A stretch of DNA of 64,000 nt from Pseudomonas fluorescens Q2-87. Lineage in GTDB: Bacteria > Pseudomonadota > Gammaproteobacteria > Pseudomonadales > Pseudomonadaceae. This document shows, one piece after another, positions 20,018 to 29,569 of this stretch. The number at the start of each line of letters is the position of its first letter. The first letter of the stretch is position 1. The stretch is taken from contig NZ_CM001558.1 in NCBI RefSeq assembly GCF_000281895.1, positions 5,088,556 through 5,152,555 of the forward strand, written 5' to 3'. The notes below the pieces were generated by a model. That model had not been told where the DNA came from, made no database searches, and saw only the letters and a list, made by a program, of their open reading frames with translations. The position numbers were made by a program, and so were the translations under genes.

Positions 20018-20869
20018 ATGACCGCTCCACGCCTGAGCTTGCCCTCCCCGGCCAAGCTCAACCTGATGCTGCATATCCTCGGTCGTCGTCCGGACGGCTA
20101 TCACGAGTTGCAGACGATTTTTCAGTTCCTGGACTACGGCGACGAAATTACCTTTGCCGTGCGTGACGACGGCGAGATTCACCTGCACACCGAGTTCCAG
20201 GGTGTTCCCCACGACAGCAACCTGATCGTCAAGGCGGCAAAAAAACTCCAGGAGCAATCCGGGTGCACGCAGGGCATCGACATCTGGATCGAGAAAATCC
20301 TGCCCATGGGTGGCGGGATCGGCGGCGGCAGCTCGAATGCGGCGACGACTTTATTGGGACTCAACCACCTTTGGCAACTTGGCTGGGACATGGATCGCCT
20401 CGCGGCCCTGGGCCTGACGCTGGGTGCCGATGTGCCGGTTTTCGTGCGTGGCCACGCGGCTTTCGCCGAGGGAGTCGGGGAAAAACTCACCCCGGTAGAA
20501 CCCGAAGAACCCTGGTACCTGGTGCTGGTGCCGCAAGTATCTGTAAGTACAGCAGAAATTTTTTCAGATCCACTGTTGACACGTAACTCTCCTCCCATTA
20601 AAGTGCGCCCCGTTCCCAAGGGAAACAGTCGAAATGACTGCTTACCGGTGGTAGCAAGGCGTTATCCAGATGTTCGTAACGCATTGAATTTGTTAGGTAA
20701 ATTTACCGAAGCAAAACTCACCGGAACTGGAAGTTGTGTGTTTGGGGGCTTCCCAAGCAAAGCTGAAGCTGATAAAGTCTCGGCCCTTCTGACAGAGACC
20801 CTTACAGGGTTTGTAGCAAAAGGAAGCAACGTTTCGATGTTGCATCGCAAGCTTCAAAGTCTGCTCTAA
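20018..20869 (+). CDS. ispE: 4-diphosphocytidyl-2-C-methyl-D-erythritol kinase
   Basis: This 283-aa GHMP kinase phosphorylates CDP-ME in the MEP isoprenoid pathway. The N-terminal [20 protein letters not shown] and the ATP loop [15 protein letters not shown] are diagnostic, and the C-terminus has [12 protein letters not shown]. From about base 20535 on, the coding sequence is clearly more AT-rich, with codons unlike the first half. A promoter-like TTGACA/TAAAGT pair lies inside at 20576-20604. The frame is intact and the length is normal. Confidence 0.93.
   Translation: MTAPRLSLPSPAKLNLMLHILGRRPDGYHELQTIFQFLDYGDEITFAVRDDGEIHLHTEFQGVPHDSNLIVKAAKKLQEQSGCTQGIDIWIEKILPMGGGIGGGSSNAATTLLGLNHLWQLGWDMDRLAALGLTLGADVPVFVRGHAAFAEGVGEKLTPVEPEEPWYLVLVPQVSVSTAEIFSDPLLTRNSPPIKVRPVPKGNSRNDCLPVVARRYPDVRNALNLLGKFTEAKLTGTGSCVFGGFPSKAEADKVSALLTETLTGFVAKGSNVSMLHRKLQSLL
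20576..20604 (+). promoter_or_regulatory. putative sigma-70 promoter inside ispE
   Basis: TTGACA (20576-20581) and TAAAGT (20599-20604) are 17 bp apart and followed by the GC-rich GCGCCCC, the discriminator type seen at stringently controlled stable-RNA promoters. It would give transcripts for tRNA-Gln and prs about 300 bp downstream. Confidence 0.45.
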
Positions 20870-20906
20870 ACGGAATCGAGTGCTGGGCACTCGCAGCAAC
20901 AGATAC

Positions 20907-20981
20907 AGGGGCGTCGCCAAGCGGTAAGGCAGCAGGTTTTGATCCTGCCATGCGTTGGTTCGAATCCAGCCGCCCCTGCCA
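20907..20981 (+). tRNA. tRNA-Gln (anticodon TTG)
   Basis: The acceptor arms AGGGGCG (20907-20913) and CGCCCCT (20971-20977) pair, followed by G and an encoded CCA. The anticodon loop is TTTTGAT with TTG at 20939-20941, between GCAGG and CCTGC. The T arm contains GGTTCGAATCC. It lies between ispE and prs as in other pseudomonads. Confidence 0.96.
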
Positions 20982-21028
20982 TTTTCCTATACTCATCCAG
21001 GTATACCCTCAGCCTTCAGGTACTGCGC

Positions 21029-21970
21029 GTGTCCAAGATGATGGTCTTTACGGGGAACGCCAACCCCGATCTGGCTCGACGTGTCGTACGTCAGCTGCAT
21101 ATCCCGCTCGGTGACATTTCTGTCGGTAAGTTTTCCGACGGCGAAATCACTGCCGAGATCAATGAAAACGTTCGCGGTAAAGACGTCTTCATTATTCAGC
21201 CGACTTGCGCTCCGACCAACGATAACCTGATGGAACTCGTCGTGATGGCTGATGCCTTCCGCCGCTCCTCAGCAACTCGTATCACTGCTGTTATTCCTTA
21301 CTTTGGTTATGCCCGTCAGGATCGCCGTCCGCGTTCCGCACGCGTGGCAATCAGCGCGAAAGTCGTCGCTGATATGCTCACCGTAGTCGGCATCGACCGT
21401 GTCCTCACGGTTGATCTGCATGCTGACCAGATTCAGGGCTTCTTCGATATTCCGGTAGATAACATCTACGGCTCCCCAGTTTTGGTGGATGACATTGAAG
21501 ATCAGCGCTTCGAAAACCTGATGATCGTGTCCCCGGACATTGGCGGCGTTGTGCGTGCACGGGCCGTTGCCAAATCCCTGGGCGTGGATCTGGGTATCAT
21601 CGACAAACGTCGTGAGAAAGCCAATCACTCCGAAGTGATGCATATCATCGGCGACGTCGAAGGGCGTACCTGTATTCTGGTCGACGACATGGTCGATACC
21701 GCCGGCACCTTGTGCCACGCGGCCAAGGCCCTGAAAGAGCATGGCGCTGCCAAGGTCTTTGCCTACTGCACACACCCTGTGCTGTCGGGTCGAGCGATCG
21801 AAAACATTGAAAATTCCGTGCTGGACGAGCTGGTGGTCACTAACACCATCCCGCTGTCCGCTGCAGCACAAGCCTGTGCGCGTATCCGTCAGTTGGATAT
21901 CGCACCGGTTGTTGCCGAAGCGGTTCGCCGCATCAGCAATGAAGAATCGATCAGTGCGATGTTCCGCTAA
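21029..21970 (+). CDS. prs: ribose-phosphate pyrophosphokinase (PRPP synthase)
   Basis: This 313-aa enzyme makes PRPP from ribose-5-phosphate and ATP, feeding hpt and upp among others. SVGKFSDGE, the [14 protein letters not shown] loop and the PRPP loop [13 protein letters not shown] are present. I choose GTG at 21029 ([14 protein letters not shown]), since it gives the standard length; upstream codons run into the tRNA-Gln gene. A strong terminator follows at about 22007. Confidence 0.95.
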   Translation: MSKMMVFTGNANPDLARRVVRQLHIPLGDISVGKFSDGEITAEINENVRGKDVFIIQPTCAPTNDNLMELVVMADAFRRSSATRITAVIPYFGYARQDRRPRSARVAISAKVVADMLTVVGIDRVLTVDLHADQIQGFFDIPVDNIYGSPVLVDDIEDQRFENLMIVSPDIGGVVRARAVAKSLGVDLGIIDKRREKANHSEVMHIIGDVEGRTCILVDDMVDTAGTLCHAAKALKEHGAAKVFAYCTHPVLSGRAIENIENSVLDELVVTNTIPLSAAAQACARIRQLDIAPVVAEAVRRISNEESISAMFR

Positions 21971-22006
21971 GGGCCCTGCCCTTCCCGTGACATCTCATTG
22001 ACGAAA

Positions 22007-22049
22007 AGCGCCCCGCCCCGGCATTCACTGCCGGGGCGGGGCTTTTTTG
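22007..22049 (+). terminator. Rho-independent terminator after prs
   Basis: GCCCCGCCCCGGC and GCCGGGGCGGGGC form a 13-bp GC stem around ATTCACT, followed by TTTTTT. Confidence 0.9.
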
Positions 22050-22112
22050 CCCATACCGTGCCTGGCGCTGGTCGCAAACGCCACTCGGTCATGGCTATTT
22101 TGGAGATACAAC

Positions 22113-22715
22113 ATGAACGATTTTACTCTGAATGCTGAAGTGCGTTCCGACCTGGGGAAAGGTGCGAGCCGCCGCCTGCGTCGTCTCGCAAGCCTGGTTC
22201 CAGCTGTAGTCTACGGTGGCGAGAAAGCCCCTGAGTCCATCAGCATGCTGGCCAAAGAAGTTGCCAAACTGCTCGAAAACGAAGCGGCCTACAGCCACAT
22301 CATCGAGCTGAACGTTGGTGGCACCAAGCAAAACGTCGTGATCAAAGCCCTGCAGCGTCACCCGGCCAAAGGCCACGTGATGCACGCTGACTTCGTCCGC
22401 GTTGTTGCCGGTCAGAAGCTGACTGCTGTTGTTCCAGTGCACTTCATCAACGAAGCTGCTCCGGTCAAGAAAGGCGGCGAAATCTCGCACGTGACTTCGG
22501 AAATAGAAGTTTCCTGCCTGCCGAAAGACCTGCCTGAATTCATCGAAGTCGACCTGGCTGACGCCGAAGTCGGCACGATCATTCACCTGTCCGACCTCAA
22601 GGCTCCTAAAGGCGTTGAGTTTGTTGCTCTGGCACACGGCGATGACAAGGCTGTTGCCAACGTCCACGCTCCACGTGTTGCTCCAGAAGCTACCGAAGAA
22701 GGCGCTGCAGAGTAA
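22113..22715 (+). CDS. rplY: 50S ribosomal protein L25 (CTC type)
   Basis: This 200-aa protein binds 5S rRNA. The N-terminal L25 domain begins [25 protein letters not shown] and the C-terminal TL5/CTC beta domain carries [16 protein letters not shown] and [18 protein letters not shown]. The ATG at 22113 has TGGAG about eight bases before it. Codon use is that of a highly expressed gene. It lies between the prs terminator and pth, which suggests its own promoter in the 140-bp spacer. Confidence 0.93.
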   Translation: MNDFTLNAEVRSDLGKGASRRLRRLASLVPAVVYGGEKAPESISMLAKEVAKLLENEAAYSHIIELNVGGTKQNVVIKALQRHPAKGHVMHADFVRVVAGQKLTAVVPVHFINEAAPVKKGGEISHVTSEIEVSCLPKDLPEFIEVDLADAEVGTIIHLSDLKAPKGVEFVALAHGDDKAVANVHAPRVAPEATEEGAAE

Positions 22716-22881
22716 TTTCACTCTGTCGCCGGAGTGACCGGAAACATCGCGGACTGGAACGTAGCGAGACAGCGGGCGAGAACGCGAAGTTTACTTAACG
22801 GTAGATCCGCCATTTTTGTCCGCTGTCGCAACACCGCCTGATTGCGACTTTGTTATCCACACTCCAGGAAGGGCCCCTATC

Positions 22882-23466
22882 GTGACTGCCATCAAACTGA
22901 TCGTTGGCCTGGGAAATCCAGGCGCTGAATACGAACAGACCCGGCATAACGCAGGGGCCCTTTTTGTTGAGCGCATCGCGCACGCACAAGGCGTCAGCCT
23001 GGCGGCCGATCGCAAATATTTCGGCCTGACCGGACGCTTCTCGCATCAAGGTCAGGATGTTCGTCTGTTGATTCCCACCACCTACATGAACCGCAGCGGC
23101 CAAGCCGTGGCGGCACTCGCCGGTTTCTTTCGCATCAAGCCGGAAGAAATCCTGGTGGCCCATGACGAACTCGACCTGCCTCCGGGCGTTGCCAAGCTCA
23201 AGCAGGGCGGCGGCCATGGCGGTCATAACGGGTTGCGCGACATCATCGCGCAGCTGGGCAATCAGAATACCTTTCACCGCCTGCGGCTCGGCATCGGCCA
23301 CCCGGGCGTTGCCAGTATGGTCTCAAACTTTGTCCTGGGTCGTGCGCCTCGCGCCGAACAGGAAAAACTCGATGCCAGCATCGACTTTGCCCTCGGCGTG
23401 CTGCCGGATATCCTCGCCGGTGAATGGAACCGTGCGATGAAAAACCTGCACAGCCAGAAGGCCTGA
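22882..23466 (+). CDS. pth: peptidyl-tRNA hydrolase
   Basis: This 194-aa enzyme recycles tRNA from drop-off peptidyl-t[23 protein letters not shown] contains the catalytic His and Asn. [10 protein letters not shown] and [13 protein letters not shown] are typical. The start is GTG at 22882 with AGGAAGGG at a good distance; upstream in-frame codons lack a ribosome site. ychF follows after 22 bp. Confidence 0.95.
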   Translation: MTAIKLIVGLGNPGAEYEQTRHNAGALFVERIAHAQGVSLAADRKYFGLTGRFSHQGQDVRLLIPTTYMNRSGQAVAALAGFFRIKPEEILVAHDELDLPPGVAKLKQGGGHGGHNGLRDIIAQLGNQNTFHRLRLGIGHPGVASMVSNFVLGRAPRAEQEKLDASIDFALGVLPDILAGEWNRAMKNLHSQKA

Positions 23467-23488
23467 CACTTATCCGAGGGGAAACACC

Positions 23489-24589
23489 ATGGGATTCAAT
23501 TGCGGCATCGTCGGCCTGCCTAACGTCGGCAAGTCCACCCTATTCAACGCCCTGACCAAATCCGGTATCGCGGCCGAGAACTTCCCCTTCTGCACCATCG
23601 AGCCGAACAGCGGTATCGTGCCGATGCCGGATCCACGCCTGGACGCACTGGCAGCTATCGTCAACCCCAAGCGCATCCTGCCGACCACCATGGAATTCGT
23701 CGACATCGCAGGGCTGGTAGCGGGCGCGTCGAAAGGCGAAGGCCTGGGCAACAAGTTCCTGGCCAACATCCGCGAAACCGATGCCATCGCCCACGTGGTG
23801 CGCTGCTTCGAAGACGAGAACGTGATTCACGTTTCCAACAGCGTCGACCCGAAGCGCGACATCGAGATTATCGACCTGGAACTGATTTTCGCCGACCTCG
23901 ACAGCTGCGAGAAGCAACTGCAGAAAGTCGCCCGCAACGCCAAGGGTGGCGACAAGGACGCCGTCGTCCAGAAAGGCCTTTTGGAGCAGCTGATTGCCCA
24001 CTTCACCGAAGGCAAGCCTGCACGCAGCCTGATGAAGAACATGGGTACCGATGAGAAGCTGGTGATCAAGGGCTTCCATCTGCTGACCACCAAACCGGTC
24101 ATGTACATCGCCAACGTCGCTGAAGACGGTTTCGAGAACAACCCGCACCTGGACGTGGTCAAGGCCATCGCCGAAGAAGAAGGTGCCATGGTCGTTCCGG
24201 TCTGCAACAAGATCGAAGCGGAAATCGCCGAGCTGGACGATGGCGAAGAAAAAGACATGTTCCTCGAGGCCCTGGGCCTGGAAGAGCCTGGCCTGAACCG
24301 CGTAATCCGCGCTGGCTACGAAATGCTCCACCTGCAGACCTATTTCACCGCCGGTGTCGAAGAAGTCCGCGCCTGGACCGTCCGCGTTGGCGCTACCGCG
24401 CCGCAAGCCGCCGGCGTTATCCACACCGACTTCGAAAAAGGTTTCATCCGTGCCGAAGTCATCGCCTACTCGGATTTCATCCAGTACAAGGGCGAAGCCG
24501 GCGCCAAGGAAGCTGGCAAATGGCGCCTGGAAGGCAAGGAATACATCGTCAAGGACGGCGACGTGATGCACTTCCGCTTCAACGTCTAA
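23489..24589 (+). CDS. ychF: redox-regulated ribosome-binding ATPase YchF
   Basis: This 366-aa Obg-family protein hydrolyses ATP rather than GTP. The P-loop GLPNVGKST, the switch region [10 protein letters not shown] and the relaxed G4 motif in YIANVAE are visible. The C-terminal TGS domain ends in [13 protein letters not shown]. It follows pth in the same direction and is closed by a terminator at 24623. Confidence 0.95.
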   Translation: MGFNCGIVGLPNVGKSTLFNALTKSGIAAENFPFCTIEPNSGIVPMPDPRLDALAAIVNPKRILPTTMEFVDIAGLVAGASKGEGLGNKFLANIRETDAIAHVVRCFEDENVIHVSNSVDPKRDIEIIDLELIFADLDSCEKQLQKVARNAKGGDKDAVVQKGLLEQLIAHFTEGKPARSLMKNMGTDEKLVIKGFHLLTTKPVMYIANVAEDGFENNPHLDVVKAIAEEEGAMVVPVCNKIEAEIAELDDGEEKDMFLEALGLEEPGLNRVIRAGYEMLHLQTYFTAGVEEVRAWTVRVGATAPQAAGVIHTDFEKGFIRAEVIAYSDFIQYKGEAGAKEAGKWRLEGKEYIVKDGDVMHFRFNV

Positions 24590-24622
24590 GCCGCCCTGCT
24601 GCACCGCTTCGACGCAGCGTTC

Positions 24623-24661
24623 AAAAAGCCCCGCTATCGCCCCGCGATGCGGGGCTTTTTT
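24623..24661 (+). terminator. Rho-independent terminator after ychF
   Basis: AAAAAGCCCCGC and GCGGGGCTTTTTT pair around a short loop that itself can extend the stem. Confidence 0.88.
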
Positions 24662-24796
24662 GCGTTAAGGCATTTCATTGCAATTTCAGAACCGTCCGAC
24701 ATCAATCCGTCGCCCGATCCCCCAGGCTGCACTTGCTTGAACAGCAGTGACGTGTACCGTGGTGTCCAGCCAGCGCCACATGATAAAGGAAGCATC

Positions 24797-26005
24797 ATGG
24801 CAAACCCCTACCGCGAACTTTTCTCCGCCCCGGGCGCCATCGGGTTAGTAATCACGAGCGCTATTGCCCGCCTGCCACAGGCAATGATCGGCATAGGCAT
24901 CATCACCATGTTGGTTCAGCAGACAGGACTTTATTGGCTGGCAGGCGCGGTCGCCGGTACTTATACCCTGGTGACTGCGCTTATCGGTCCACACGTGTCG
25001 AAACTTGTCGACCGGCGAGGACAGCGCCAGGTTCTGCCCCCGTTGGCAGCCTTCAGTATCAGCATGCTGCTCGCGTTGATCGTTGCCGTGTACCTGAGCG
25101 CTCCCGCCACGCTGTTGTTTATTCTTGCGGCATTGGCGGGCACGATGCCAAGCATGCCCGCCATGATAAGGGCACGCTGGATGCAGCTTTTCCGTGGCAA
25201 GCCACTGCTACACACCGCCTTTTCCCTGGACACAGTGATAACTGAACTGGCCTTCGTTATCGGTCCACCGCTTGCCATCGGTTTGAGTGTCGGTTTTTTC
25301 CCTCAAGCCGGGCCGCTGGTCGCAGTCTTGTTGCAGGTGGTCGGCGTGGCGGCGTTTCTTATGCAGCGGCAGACAGAACCGAAGGTGGTCGTGAGCACAG
25401 GAAAGCGCGCGGGGTCGACCTTGCTGATTCCCGGCGTTCCAACCATTGTGCTGGCGCTATTGGCGATGGGTGTGATTGGCGGATCAGTCGATGTGGCGGT
25501 TGTCGCCTTCGCCAATGCACAAGGCTGGCCGGCATCTGCCAGTTTCATCTTGGCCGCCTATGCCCTCGGTTCACTGATCGCGGGCCTCACGTTTGGCGCT
25601 TCAAGACTGTCCATACCGATTGACCAGCAGTTTTTCATCGGGGCGCTGGTCATGGCAGTCACTGCTGCGTTGCCCATTTTTTCACCAGACGTCTACGTTC
25701 TTTCCGGGATGCTGTTCGTGGCAGGTATGGCGTTTGCACCAACGATGGTCGTCATCATGAATCTCGGTACGATGATTGTTCCGCCATCCAGGATCACTGA
25801 AGGATTTACGTGGATGTCGACCGGCGTCAGTATCGGCGTAGCGCTCGGTGGCGTATTGGCAGGCCTGGTCACCGACGCCTATGGCGCGCAGGCGGGGTTC
25901 GGTGTCGCGATTGTCGCGGGGCTGATCATGGTGCTGATTGTGCTCAACGGGCTGCGTACATTACGGGCCTCATCTGCAACCAATCACGAGATTACCTACC
26001 ATTGA
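24797..26005 (+). CDS. MFS transporter
   Basis: This 402-aa protein has about 12 hydrophobic segments in two halves. The loop 2-3 signature is seen as GPHVSKLVDRRGQRQVL near residue 75. The ATG at 24797 follows AAGGA. No substrate can be named. Its neighbours (the ychF terminator upstream and the RTX exoprotein gene on the other strand) give no hint. It resembles unassigned MFS proteins of the YfcJ/CynX type only in general layout. Confidence 0.8.
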   Translation: MANPYRELFSAPGAIGLVITSAIARLPQAMIGIGIITMLVQQTGLYWLAGAVAGTYTLVTALIGPHVSKLVDRRGQRQVLPPLAAFSISMLLALIVAVYLSAPATLLFILAALAGTMPSMPAMIRARWMQLFRGKPLLHTAFSLDTVITELAFVIGPPLAIGLSVGFFPQAGPLVAVLLQVVGVAAFLMQRQTEPKVVVSTGKRAGSTLLIPGVPTIVLALLAMGVIGGSVDVAVVAFANAQGWPASASFILAAYALGSLIAGLTFGASRLSIPIDQQFFIGALVMAVTAALPIFSPDVYVLSGMLFVAGMAFAPTMVVIMNLGTMIVPPSRITEGFTWMSTGVSIGVALGGVLAGLVTDAYGAQAGFGVAIVAGLIMVLIVLNGLRTLRASSATNHEITYH

Positions 26006-26094
26006 TGTGCATTGCGGATCAGCAGTGAGCCACGACTGCGATCTGGTCCATCGCGTGGCAACGACTGCCTGCCACGCGACTTCGCATCTAGCCG

Positions 26095-28158
26095 TCAGGT
26101 TAATAGATGCCCCGGATCAACCTCTGGGGCCACGCCAATCAGCCCCACCTCCTGGTCGGGCGCAAAGACCATGTCGTCTTCGCTAAGGTTCTCCCGCCAG
26201 TCCCCAGCCAGCGCAATCTGGAACCAATGGCCTTGTGCGTCTGCTTCTGCATCCCTCAGATAAGTGCGGTCCAGATCCTGGTTGTAAACCATCTCCAGCG
26301 TCGTGCCCGTACCGTCTCCGAAGCCGGTATAGCCCAGGGTCGATACATCGATCCTGTCGTCAACCGTGAAGCCTTCGATCAGGTCGCTGAAGCTCTGGCT
26401 GTCAGTACGGTAGCTGTCCTCGGTGGAGAGGTAGCGGAACACATCGTCGTTTTGGTGGTTATCGGTCCAAAGCGAGATGTCCGCCCTGTCTCCACCGTTG
26501 AGGCGGTCGGCACCTGCGCCGCCTATGATGACATCAGCGCCAGCGCCGCCATTGATGAAGTCATTGCCGTCCAGGCCATAGATGACTTCCGACAGCGCAG
26601 AACCGGTAATCGTCTCTTTGCCAGACGAGCCTTCAATGGTCGGCGCGGTGAAGACCAGGTTGCTGCTGTCCAACTGCCCAACCAGGTTGCCATCCAAGAC
26701 CAGTTCAAACCGTTGTCCAGAGGCATCCGCATCGTAGCTCTTGAGGTAGGTGCGAGTACCGTCTTCGCTGGCCGAGATTGCCAAGGTGCCGTCATGGCCG
26801 TTGCCAATGCCGGTGAAGCCCAGGGCAATCAGGTCAATCCGGTCCTGGGAAACGTCGAAGTCCTGGACTCGGTCGCTGTTGTTTTGCGTAGCGGTGCGGA
26901 AGCTGTCGCCCAATTCAGTAAAGCGCAAGATATCCGCGCCAGCGCCACCTTGCAGGACGTCGCGCCCGCCGTTGCCCTGGAGCACATCATCCCCCGCCAA
27001 ACCGTGGATGATTTCAGCGGCATCGCTACCCAGCAGGATTTCCGCACCGGCGTATCCGTCCACATGGAGCTTGCCGTCCTGGCTGCCGAAGCTGGAATCC
27101 ACACTGCCATCCGCGTTCAAGCGGATGACACTGAAATCCCCGCTGTTCGTGCCGGCGGCGAGAATCTTGCCATCGGCTTGTATCGTCAAAGCCACCGGCG
27201 TGCCAGCCTCGAAGGTCACCCTGCCATCAGCGCCAAAGCTGGAGTCAAACGAACCGTCGGCGTTGAGCCGCGCCACGGTCGTCAAGGTATCGCCGTTGCC
27301 ATGGCCCATCACGATGATCTTGCCGTCAGCCTGCACGGTGACCACTGAGTCTTCGCCAAAACCCATGGCGGAGCTCAAGTGAAGGATTCCGTCATCACCG
27401 AAACGGGTGTCCAACTGACCGTCGGGGTTGAAGCGCTGCAGGGCGTAAATCAGGTCACCGATGCCGGCGGCATTGTAGGCAGCGCCGACTACAACGCCTC
27501 CATCGGCCTGCACCGCCGTGGAAATACTTCCGTTGTAGAACTCGTCGGTGGGAATGCTGACGGTCAGCACGCCATCGTCGCCAAAGCCATCGACGTAAGT
27601 GCCGTCATTGTCGATTTTGGTCACTGACGCCTGGTCAAACCCGCGGGCGCTGACCTGAAATGTGCCGTCCGTGTTGGCCGTCAGGTCGATGTCCTTGAAC
27701 TCATGGTTAATGTTGACTGTAACAGCGCCGTTTTGGCCAAAGGTTGTGTCACGCGTCCCGTCGCTGTTGAAACGCTCCACTCGTACGTCGGTATTGAGCG
27801 CTATGGCGACAAGCATCTTGCCATCGGGCTGCACCGCCGTCAGCTCGTAGCGCGACTCTGGGGCTGTCGTGGTCGGTATGATGTCGACGCCACCTTCATG
27901 GAAGCTGGTGTCCAGACTGCCATCGGCATTGAGGCGGATAACGGAGTAGTTCTGTTCGTAGCCGTAGCTTTCCTCGCCTGGCGCCCCGGGGTATCCCCAT
28001 GCCAGGTACTCGGTATAGCCGACGACCAATACCTTGCCGTCCGGCTGGATAATGATGCTCTGGTTATCATCGAACTGGCCGGTGAGATCGACTTGGACAG
28101 TGCCCGGGCCAGTTCTCACGGTATGGGTACTTGCCATCATGCTATCGGTAGTTGCCAT
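26095..28158 (-). CDS. delta-60 repeat and RTX calcium-binding exoprotein
   Basis: This 687-aa protein has no signal peptide. Residues about 20-360 contain roughly six delta-60 repeats (QPDGKVLVVGYTE, IRLNADGSLDTSF, QADGKIIVMG and similar), expected to fold as a beta-propeller. Then two RTX blocks follow (DDVLQGNGGRDVLQGGAGAD and NDFINGGAGADVIIGGAGAD), each continued by a serralysin-type C-terminal segment. This points to calcium-dependent folding after type I secretion. No ABC exporter is nearby. There is no HExxH zinc-protease motif, so it is not a serralysin; adhesin or matrix protein is a guess. Confidence 0.82.
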   Translation of the reverse strand: MATTDSMMASTHTVRTGPGTVQVDLTGQFDDNQSIIIQPDGKVLVVGYTEYLAWGYPGAPGEESYGYEQNYSVIRLNADGSLDTSFHEGGVDIIPTTTAPESRYELTAVQPDGKMLVAIALNTDVRVERFNSDGTRDTTFGQNGAVTVNINHEFKDIDLTANTDGTFQVSARGFDQASVTKIDNDGTYVDGFGDDGVLTVSIPTDEFYNGSISTAVQADGGVVVGAAYNAAGIGDLIYALQRFNPDGQLDTRFGDDGILHLSSAMGFGEDSVVTVQADGKIIVMGHGNGDTLTTVARLNADGSFDSSFGADGRVTFEAGTPVALTIQADGKILAAGTNSGDFSVIRLNADGSVDSSFGSQDGKLHVDGYAGAEILLGSDAAEIIHGLAGDDVLQGNGGRDVLQGGAGADILRFTELGDSFRTATQNNSDRVQDFDVSQDRIDLIALGFTGIGNGHDGTLAISASEDGTRTYLKSYDADASGQRFELVLDGNLVGQLDSSNLVFTAPTIEGSSGKETITGSALSEVIYGLDGNDFINGGAGADVIIGGAGADRLNGGDRADISLWTDNHQNDDVFRYLSTEDSYRTDSQSFSDLIEGFTVDDRIDVSTLGYTGFGDGTGTTLEMVYNQDLDRTYLRDAEADAQGHWFQIALAGDWRENLSEDDMVFAPDQEVGLIGVAPEVDPGHLLT

Positions 28159-28365
28159 GGGTTAATCCTTTAACGGATGTTGGATCCGTCACTTTAGTAG
28201 AGCATTAAGGATTTGCACGCCTCACCACCGTTGGAGCGGACAGAGATCGACCAATGGTTTTGTTATTGCCGCTTGGCTTCGCTGTTGAACTAAGGCACAC
28301 ACACATAACAGCCCCGTTAGTTGTGCAGCTCAGCCAACCTTTATTAAATATGTAACGTTACCGCC

Positions 28366-28399
28366 ATGAAAAAGCCGCGATAATTCGCGGCTTTTTCAT
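28366..28399. terminator. bidirectional hairpin terminator
   Basis: ATGAAAAAGCCGCGA and TCGCGGCTTTTTCAT form a perfect stem with A- and T-runs on both sides. It lies between the RTX gene's upstream region and the end of the 195-aa gene, and probably ends the latter's leftward transcript. Confidence 0.8.
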
Positions 28400-28433
28400 G
28401 AGTGCTAGTTGTCGGGCGTGTTCTAAAGCCTGG

Positions 28434-29021
28434 CTAGAACAAGTACCCAATGTAGATCGCACCACCCCCGCCCGCCTGCAGGCCAGCGTTCATGCCAGCC
28501 ATGACCAGCGCCCCCTTGGCCGATTTCGCCAACTGCCGGTTGACCGTGGTGGACGCAATCAACGAAGTGGCCGGGTTGGCACTCAAGGCCACCGACAACG
28601 CCAGCAACTTGGGATCGAGCCCGAACAACAGCGCCGTGGCTGAAGCGCCGACCACCAGGCCACCTGCCACCTCGGTGTACATGCACGGCCCGGTGATGTC
28701 ATCGCTGGTCAGGTCGCGACTGGCCAAGGCATCGCTGACAAACACCTTGCCGAAGCTCGGAAAAGCCTCTGCCGCACCGGCGGCCCCGACGCTCTTGCCC
28801 TTGACCTGGATATTGATCTTGCCGAAACGCGGCAACCGCGCGCCGAATCCAGCCCCCACCCCAACGCCGCCGTAGCGGTAGCTGACGTCCTCGCCTTGGG
28901 GGGAACGCAGGATGATCGAGCCGCCACTGCCCGCCACCATGACCACGGTCAGGCCGCCGCCGCTGGCGGTCTGGTACTGCCAGCGACTTTCGTTGACCGG
29001 CAGGGGAATGTTGAAGCTCAT
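28434..29021 (-). CDS. hypothetical glycine/alanine-rich protein
   Basis: This 195-aa protein is not recognised. It begins MSFNIPLPVNESRWQYQTAS and is rich in Gly, Ala and Val (for example GGVGVGAGFGARLPRFGKI). Its hydrophobic central and C-terminal stretches (GGLVVGASATALLFGL, GGGGAIYIGYLF) could be membrane hairpins. It has no signal peptide. The gene lies 4 bp downstream of a DUF3592 gene, so the two form an operon ending at the 28366 terminator. Confidence 0.65.
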   Translation of the reverse strand: MSFNIPLPVNESRWQYQTASGGGLTVVMVAGSGGSIILRSPQGEDVSYRYGGVGVGAGFGARLPRFGKINIQVKGKSVGAAGAAEAFPSFGKVFVSDALASRDLTSDDITGPCMYTEVAGGLVVGASATALLFGLDPKLLALSVALSANPATSLIASTTVNRQLAKSAKGALVMAGMNAGLQAGGGGAIYIGYLF

Positions 29022-29025
29022 ACGT

Positions 29026-29469
29026 TCAAAGTCCTTTATGTGAATGAACCGCACCGTGACCGCGATGGCGAATGGCTTTTGCCAGACCGGCGAAGGTAAA
29101 CAACAGGCCAAGGCATCCCAGCAGCCCGGAAGGCCCCCACAGTGCCCCCGCATCATCGACGACAGCTGTGCCGGCCGGTTGCTCTGGCAAGTAATGCACG
29201 CGGACCGACTGGCCCTGTTGATAGCCGAAGATCAAGCCGCCTTGGGGATAAGAGATATTTTCGCCAGTGCCGGTGGTGAAGGCGATTTCAGGATGCGAAC
29301 CGCCGGCATTCAAATGGCTGACAGAGCCATCGGCGGTCTGTGCGTGAGTCAGGAAGTCGCGTCGGTCCAGCGTGAGGTTGAGGGCAATGCCCAACAAGCC
29401 GATACCGATCAGGGCAAAAAGCACGCCCAGCAATAGTTTCCCGAGGTGTGACGGGGTGTCGTTGGCCAT
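29026..29469 (-). CDS. DUF3592-type membrane protein
   Basis: This 147-aa protein has two membrane segments, LLLGVLFALIGIGLLGIAL near the N-terminus and LGCLGLLFTFAGLAKAI near the C-terminus. A beta-rich extracytoplasmic loop lies between (HPEIAFTTGTGENISYPQGG, then GQSVRVHYLPEQPAGTAVVD), as in DUF3592. The ATG at 29469 gives this compact protein; longer upstream starts add an unlikely leader. It is co-transcribed with the 195-aa gene. Function is unknown. Confidence 0.72.
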   Translation of the reverse strand: MANDTPSHLGKLLLGVLFALIGIGLLGIALNLTLDRRDFLTHAQTADGSVSHLNAGGSHPEIAFTTGTGENISYPQGGLIFGYQQGQSVRVHYLPEQPAGTAVVDDAGALWGPSGLLGCLGLLFTFAGLAKAIRHRGHGAVHSHKGL

Positions 29470-29569
29470 GACTGTCTCGGTATTCGTCCATGAAAAAGGG
29501 TGGGCAGGATAGCAAGAAGCTTCGCCGTGCCGCACCCTCAAGTGAAACTTATCCGTGCGTTTCCTGCCG

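Noticed and set aside
26107..27348. 413-codon frame opposite the RTX gene
   Set aside because: It is a shadow of the GC-rich repeats on the other strand.
26095..28158. Serralysin-type metalloprotease
   Set aside because: The C-terminal RTX domains match, but no HExxHxxGxxH zinc motif is present.
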